From positions 620,001 through 684,000 of the forward strand of contig NZ_WWEN01000003.1 in NCBI RefSeq assembly GCF_009857745.1: a DNA stretch of 64,000 bases, given 5' to 3'. How positions within the stretch are numbered: the stretch's first letter is position 1; each line of letters starts with the position of its first letter. The notes below the pieces were generated by a model, which saw only the letters and a program-made list of their open reading frames with translations, was not told the origin of the DNA and made no database searches. Origin of the DNA: Thalassovita mangrovi (lineage in GTDB: Bacteria; Pseudomonadota; Alphaproteobacteria; Rhodobacterales; Rhodobacteraceae). A program made the position numbers and the translations under genes. This document shows positions 60,134-64,000 of this stretch, in pieces.

Positions 60134-61762
60134 ATGCACCGTTTTGCCGCCATCTGTGTCATCCCCGCTTTTGCCCTGATCCCGCTGGCCGCCGCGGCCG
60201 ATGTGATCCGCGTCGACAGCCGGATCACCGATGTGACCGTCTATCCCGAAGGGGCCAAGGTGACCCGGGTGGCCGCTTATTCAGTTCCTGCCGGCGAACA
60301 CCGGCTGCGGCTGCTGGACCTGCCGGATACGGCGCTGCTGGACATGGTGCGGGCCAAGGTCGAGGGCGCGCGGATGGGCAGCGTGACGATGCGCGAGGAT
60401 TTCGTGCCGCCGCGGGGCGATCAGGACAGTGACGTGGTGAAGGCCGCGCGGGCCGAGGTCGAGCGGGCCGAGGATGCGCTGCGCGGCAAGCAGGACGAGG
60501 CGGCGGCGCTGCGGCTGGCGCGGGACGCAGCCGAGACGCGGATCGGGTTCCTGAAACAGCTGGGCCAGGGCGAAACGCTGGACGGCGTGTCGGCGGAAAC
60601 CCTGCGCGACATGGCGCGGATGGTGGGCGAGGAAACCCTGGCCGCGCGGCAGGCGGTGCTGGAGGCCGAGGCCAAGGCGCGGCTGGTCGACCGCGAGATC
60701 GACGATCTGCAACAGGCGCTGGACGAGGCGCGCCAGGCGCTGGCGGCGCTGGAAACCGGCGGTGACGATTACAACCTTGTCGAGGTGTCGGTCAGCGCCG
60801 AGGCCGCGACCGAGGGCGTGCTGAGCGTGACCTATTTCACCCGCGACGCCGGCTGGGCGGCGGTCAACGACGCCTATCTGTCGCTTGGCGATGCGCCGGG
60901 GCTGCGGCTGGATCGTGGCGCAATGATCTGGCAGGGGTCGGGCGAAAACTGGGACGACGTGGCGCTGACCCTGTCGACCAGCGAACCCAGCGGCCAGTTC
61001 GAACCGAGCGAGGTGCATCCCTGGCGGCGCCGGATCGAGGAACCGTTCCAGCCGGTGCTGAAGCGCAGCCTGGCGATGGACATGGCCGAGGCGCCGATGG
61101 CGGCGCCCGAGCCGATGATCGAGGAAGCGCGCGTGATGTCCTTTCACGGGCTGATCTTCAACTACGCCTATCCCAAGCCGGTGTCGCTGGCCTCGGGCGC
61201 CGACGGGGTGCGGATCGCGCTCGGCGCGCTGGACTTCGCGCCGGAGATCAAGGCGGTCGCCGCGCCGCTGTGGGACAGCACCGCCTTCCTGACCGCGGGG
61301 TTCACCAACGGGTCGGGTGAGCTGCTGTTGCCGACGCAGGCGACGCAGCTGTTCCTTGAGGGTGAATATGTCGGATCGATGGCGACCGACCAGGTGGCGG
61401 CGGGGGCCGAGGCCAGGCTGCCCTTCGGGGCGATCGACGGGCTGCAGGTCAGCCGCGTGGTGACCCGCAACGAGGGCGATACCGGCATCCTGAGCAAGTC
61501 CAACGAGGAGAAGGAAACCGCCAGGATCGAGGTGGAGAACCTGACCGGGCGGGCCTGGCCGGTGCGGGTGCTGGACCGGGTGCCCTATTCCGAGCAGGAA
61601 GACCTGGTGATCACCTGGCAGGCGCGGCCGACGCCGAGCGTCACCGATGTTGACGACAAGAAGGGCGTTTTGGCCTGGGATTTCGACATCGCGCCGGGCG
61701 CGTCGCGGCAGATCGAGCTGAGCCACCGGATTCAGTGGCCGCAGGACATGGAACTGCGCTGA
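60134..61762 (+). CDS. DUF4139 (mucoidy-inhibitor MuiA-like) exported protein
   Basis: A 542-residue protein with a Sec signal peptide ending AAAA-DV (about residue 22). The N-terminal region ITDVTVYPEGAKVTRVA fits DUF4140, and the C-terminal half fits DUF4139, the arrangement of the MuiA family, known from mucoidy control in Rhodobacter capsulatus. A coiled coil of about 100 residues lies in the middle. Periplasmic location is likely. Molecular function is unknown. GGGAGGAA precedes ATG 60134; the longer frame from 60077 begins upstream of the terminator region. Confidence 0.88.
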   Translation: MHRFAAICVIPAFALIPLAAAADVIRVDSRITDVTVYPEGAKVTRVAAYSVPAGEHRLRLLDLPDTALLDMVRAKVEGARMGSVTMREDFVPPRGDQDSDVVKAARAEVERAEDALRGKQDEAAALRLARDAAETRIGFLKQLGQGETLDGVSAETLRDMARMVGEETLAARQAVLEAEAKARLVDREIDDLQQALDEARQALAALETGGDDYNLVEVSVSAEAATEGVLSVTYFTRDAGWAAVNDAYLSLGDAPGLRLDRGAMIWQGSGENWDDVALTLSTSEPSGQFEPSEVHPWRRRIEEPFQPVLKRSLAMDMAEAPMAAPEPMIEEARVMSFHGLIFNYAYPKPVSLASGADGVRIALGALDFAPEIKAVAAPLWDSTAFLTAGFTNGSGELLLPTQATQLFLEGEYVGSMATDQVAAGAEARLPFGAIDGLQVSRVVTRNEGDTGILSKSNEEKETARIEVENLTGRAWPVRVLDRVPYSEQEDLVITWQARPTPSVTDVDDKKGVLAWDFDIAPGASRQIELSHRIQWPQDMELR

Positions 61763-61768
61763 GCCGGG

Positions 61769-62206
61769 TCAGTGTCGCGCGGGCGGGTTTGACGGCGACA
61801 GCCAGTGATGCGGGTGGCCGGGAAAGGGCGCGTTGAGACGGCGCATCAGTTTGAGATAGCTGAAGCCGAGTTCGGACGCCTTGCAGACGCGGCGATTACC
61901 GCGCAGCGTATGCAGCGCCAGCCCGCCGCCGGCGGCGCGCAATGCAAAGTCATGTGCGGCAAGCGCCCTTTGCATTTCGTCCCAGGTTTCGGCCTTGGCC
62001 AGGATCGGCGCGAGTCGCGCCCGCAAGGGAGCGACGAGCCGCTCATCCGCCCGGCTGGGCGGCCTCGCTTGTCTTGCCTTGGAAATCTCGCGCGCCAGCA
62101 GGTCGCGCACCAGTTGCCCCACGGTGATGTCGCGGTCGCGCGCCAGCGCCGCCGCGGCGCGCAGCATTTCAGGATGGAGTTTGAGTTCGACGGGAGTCAT
62201 GGCCAT
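61769..62206 (-). CDS. Ribbon-helix-helix protein with conserved C-terminal domain
   Basis: A 145-residue protein. The N-terminus VELKLHPEMLRAAAALARDRDITVGQLVRDLLAREIS is a ribbon-helix-helix type DNA-binding fold (a beta strand then two helices). The C-terminal part (WDEMQRALAAHDFALRAAGGGLALHTLRGNRRVCKASELGFSYLKLMRRLNAPFPGH) is a compact domain I do not recognise by name. Start is uncertain: 62227, 62206 and 62200 are candidates. A perfect 9-bp inverted repeat runs from 62205 to 62227, over the start region, consistent with autoregulation. It follows carbonic anhydrase by 46 bp. Confidence 0.75.
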   Translation of the reverse strand: MAMTPVELKLHPEMLRAAAALARDRDITVGQLVRDLLAREISKARQARPPSRADERLVAPLRARLAPILAKAETWDEMQRALAAHDFALRAAGGGLALHTLRGNRRVCKASELGFSYLKLMRRLNAPFPGHPHHWLSPSNPPARH

Positions 62207-62227
62207 GCGTCCAGCCTGTGGACGCAT
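62205..62227. promoter_or_regulatory. Inverted repeat ATGCGTCCA-N5-TGGACGCAT over the RHH start
   Basis: A perfect 9-bp inverted repeat that overlaps two of the candidate start codons of the ribbon-helix-helix gene. RHH proteins commonly bind palindromes at their own promoters. Confidence 0.6.
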
Positions 62228-62252
62228 GGTTAAGATCGCATGAACGGCAGCG

Positions 62253-62903
62253 TCAGACCGCTTTGAACACGCCTTCCTCGGGCAGGTAATGTTCCAGGCT
62301 GCCTTCGCCGATATTGTGCCAGACGCCGTGCAGCGACAGCTGGCCGCCCTCGACCGCCTGCTGCACGAAGGGGAAGGTCATCAGGTTTGCCAGCGAGGTC
62401 AGCACCGCTTCCTTTTCCAGTGCGCGTTTGCGTTCGCTTTCGTCTTCGATGTGCTTCACCTTCTCGTAGCCGGGGCGCAGGATGTCCATCCAGCGGCCCA
62501 CGAAGGAAGATTTCTCCTCCAGCTCGGGCGCCTTGCCGGAGCACATGTCATGGCAGCCCTGCACACCGCCGCAGCTGGAATGGCCCATCACCACGATATG
62601 GGCGACCTTCAGCGCGGTCACCGCGTATTCGACGGTGGCCGAGGTGCCGTGCCGGTCGCCATCGGGTTCATAGGGCGGCACCAGGTTGGCGATGTTACGG
62701 TGGATGAAGAATTCGCCCTGATCGGCGCCGAAGATCGAGGTCACGTGGACCCGCGAATCGCAGCAGGAAATGACCATGGCGCGCGGGTGCTGCCCCTCTT
62801 CCGCCAATCGGCGGTACCAGCTTTCGTTTTCCTTGTAGGAGGTTGCTTTCCAGCCTTGATAGCGCTGGACCAGGTAGCTGGGCAGGGGTTTGGCATTTTG
62901 CAT
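62253..62903 (-). CDS. Beta-type carbonic anhydrase
   Basis: A 216-residue zinc enzyme for CO2/bicarbonate interconversion. Zinc ligands are Cys47 and Asp49/Arg51 pair in SCCDSR, then His108 and Cys111 in GHSSCGG. ATG 62903 with AAGGAAAATGAC upstream is chosen over the longer 62942 start, which adds an unlikely basic segment. Length is standard for bacterial beta enzymes. It faces the small gene at 63051. Confidence 0.95.
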   Translation of the reverse strand: MQNAKPLPSYLVQRYQGWKATSYKENESWYRRLAEEGQHPRAMVISCCDSRVHVTSIFGADQGEFFIHRNIANLVPPYEPDGDRHGTSATVEYAVTALKVAHIVVMGHSSCGGVQGCHDMCSGKAPELEEKSSFVGRWMDILRPGYEKVKHIEDESERKRALEKEAVLTSLANLMTFPFVQQAVEGGQLSLHGVWHNIGEGSLEHYLPEEGVFKAV

Positions 62904-62934
62904 GTCATTTTCCTTGCGTTTGCGTCGTTGCGAC

Positions 62935-62960
62935 GGGGTCATTAGCGGGGGTCATTAGCG
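62935..62960. repeat. 13-bp tandem duplication upstream of carbonic anhydrase
   Basis: GGGGTCATTAGCG occurs twice back to back (62935-62947, 62948-62960) in the divergent gap. Could be a recent slippage or a protein site. Confidence 0.6.
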
Positions 62961-63050
62961 CGGATTTAAGCAGCTTTCGAGGGAAAACAACGAAAGCCTC
63001 AACCTTTTAAGAACCTGTCGCAGCCTAACCTGCCCCTGCGGGAGGCGTCG

Positions 63051-63449
63051 ATGTCCGGGAATGCCAGCATGAAACAGGTCGTTTTTCTGACGCCGGAGGA
63101 AGGTGTCCGGATGAACCGGGACCGGTTGTCGGAGCTTTCTCGCCGCTTCGGCGACAGCGGCGCGGAGGATGTGATCGCCCGCGCGGCGGAGGCCCTGGTG
63201 CTGCGGATGGGCAAATGCCAGCGGCTGTACCAGATCGGCGCGCGGGCCGAGATGCGCCGCAACCTGCGTTCGCAGATCGTGATTTCCGAACGGATCGGCA
63301 TGGTGTCGCTGGCCGAGGCGGCGGACAATGTTCTGCTGTGTCTGGACCGCGACGATCCGGCGGCGCTGGCGGCGACGATGGCGCGGCTTTTGCGGATCGG
63401 GGAACGGTCGGTGTCGGAGCTGTGGGAATTGCAGGATCTTTCGGTCTGA
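63051..63449 (+). CDS. Small conserved hypothetical protein
   Basis: A 132-residue predicted cytoplasmic, mainly helical protein (HELIX-rich stretches VIARAAEALVLRMGKC and LAEAADNVLLCLDRDDPAALAATMARLLRIGERSVSELWEL). GGGAGG lies five bases before ATG 63051, supporting it, though 63069 (MKQVVFL) is possible. I see no known motif, signal peptide or membrane segment. Divergent from carbonic anhydrase and 66 bp upstream of the aminopeptidase, with which it may be cotranscribed. Confidence 0.65.
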   Translation: MSGNASMKQVVFLTPEEGVRMNRDRLSELSRRFGDSGAEDVIARAAEALVLRMGKCQRLYQIGARAEMRRNLRSQIVISERIGMVSLAEAADNVLLCLDRDDPAALAATMARLLRIGERSVSELWELQDLSV

Positions 63450-63515
63450 TCCCCTTGCAGGCGGCGATGGTTGGCGTAGGCTATGGCGGACGATCCGACA
63501 GAAAGGCCCGATCCG

Positions 63516-64000
63516 ATGACGCCCCGATTTGCCAATTCCAGCGAAGCCCCGATCCCCGTGCATGTGGTCGACAAACATGCGTTGCAGGATTGGATCGACC
63601 GGCAGCCCGCCCGGGTCCAGACCTGGGTGCATGGCAGCGGCTTCAAGCCCGCGATCGGCAAGACCCTGTTGATCCCCGGACCCGAGGGCATGCCCGAGGC
63701 GGTGCTGATCGGTTACGGCTCTGAGGCGGAGCGCAAGCGCGGTCGGTTCCACCTGGCCGCCGCGGTGCCGTCGCTGCCCGACGGGGCTTATGAGATTGCT
63801 TCGGGTCTGCCCGCCGAGAAGGCCGAGGAAGAGGCGTTGGGCTGGCTGCTGGCGGCCTATGCCTTCGATCGCTATGCCGGCAATGGCGGCGCCAAGGCGC
63901 TTCTGCTGCCGCCCGAGGGGGTCGATGCGGCGAAGCTGGAAATCATCGCGGCCGGCGAATGCCTGACCCGCGACCTGATCAACACGCCCGCCTGCGACAT
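63516..64000 (+). CDS. M17 leucyl aminopeptidase family protein, N-terminal part (3' end outside window)
   Basis: Only the first 161 residues are visible. The N-terminal domain (PIPVHVVDKHALQDWIDRQPARVQTW...) and the start of the catalytic domain TRDLINTPACD match M17 aminopeptidases, where the usual motif is DLVNTPAND. The zinc-binding and catalytic residues (KDTDAE, NTDAEGR-like) lie beyond the window. GAAAGG nine bases before ATG 63516 supports the start. M17 proteins trim peptides and can bind DNA; full-length sequence is needed to distinguish PepA-type from the shorter alphaproteobacterial type. Confidence 0.88.
   Translation, partial: MTPRFANSSEAPIPVHVVDKHALQDWIDRQPARVQTWVHGSGFKPAIGKTLLIPGPEGMPEAVLIGYGSEAERKRGRFHLAAAVPSLPDGAYEIASGLPAEKAEEEALGWLLAAYAFDRYAGNGGAKALLLPPEGVDAAKLEIIAAGECLTRDLINTPACD

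Overview
The window is GC-rich chromosomal DNA that reads like a member of the Rhodobacteraceae (roseobacter-type Alphaproteobacteria). Evidence: the strong G/C third-position bias, ATGA-type 4-bp gene overlaps, an adjacent glnK-amtB pair and mlaA-mlaC pair, a PimF/PimC/PimD-like beta-oxidation operon, several acyl-CoA dehydrogenases, and a Liv-type ABC transporter beside a carboxylic-acid catabolic operon. I see no rRNA, tRNA, transposase, phage or CRISPR. About 58 protein genes cover almost everything; the only gene-free stretch over 300 bp is 44950-45400. The first gene (alpha-2-macroglobulin) and the last (M17 aminopeptidase) run off the ends.

Layout. 1-4180: alpha-2-macroglobulin/PBP1C envelope-defence pair. 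4181-6524: rsmD with an NAD(P)H-dependent FAD reductase, and a divergent peroxiredoxin. 6775-8891: an exported haem-c-type protein and an EF-hand protein with an acidic tail. 8973-12573: a tight minus-strand run (mscS, phhB, GNAT-like, GDPD, RidA). 12679-15737: a type I secretion ABC/HlyD pair with no visible substrate. 15912-17328: mlaA-mlaC lipid-asymmetry genes. 17395-19575: class A PBP. 19835-21540: glnK-amtB. 21805-24117: tex. 24308-26002: adenine deaminase. 26152-30520: a PimF/C/D-like beta-oxidation operon.

30743-53801 is the most interesting region, an acyl-CoA catabolic island. A ten-gene minus-strand operon (39821 down to 30743) encodes a pair of acyl-CoA dehydrogenases, two SDRs, a MaoC hydratase, a thiolase, a histidine phosphatase, an ACAD10/11-type kinase (the family that phosphorylates 4-hydroxyacyl-CoA), a thioesterase and a PTGR/CurA-type enone reductase. 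It diverges from a five-gene Liv ABC importer. The two promoters appear to share their -35 box, and a candidate operator in the same gap recurs upstream of the PimF/C/D-like operon. I infer uptake and degradation of a hydroxylated, branched or cyclic carboxylic acid, possibly through a phospho-acyl-CoA. Next come a MarR/thioesterase divergent pair with twin operators, two acyl-CoA ligases, a quinone oxidoreductase, an IclR regulator with candidate palindromic sites, and an SDR.

53801-64000 is mostly housekeeping: fbp, rpe, a PAS-LuxR regulator, a transglutaminase-like protein, an SDR, an MFS transporter, asd, a DUF4139 protein, a ribbon-helix-helix protein, beta-carbonic anhydrase, a small unknown protein and the start of an M17 aminopeptidase.

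The less ordinary signals are: two motif departures in LivG and LivF that fall in the same composite ATP site; the kinase/phosphatase/dehydrogenase operon; several regulator genes lying beside inverted repeats; and a mosaic intergenic repeat family seen at three loci.
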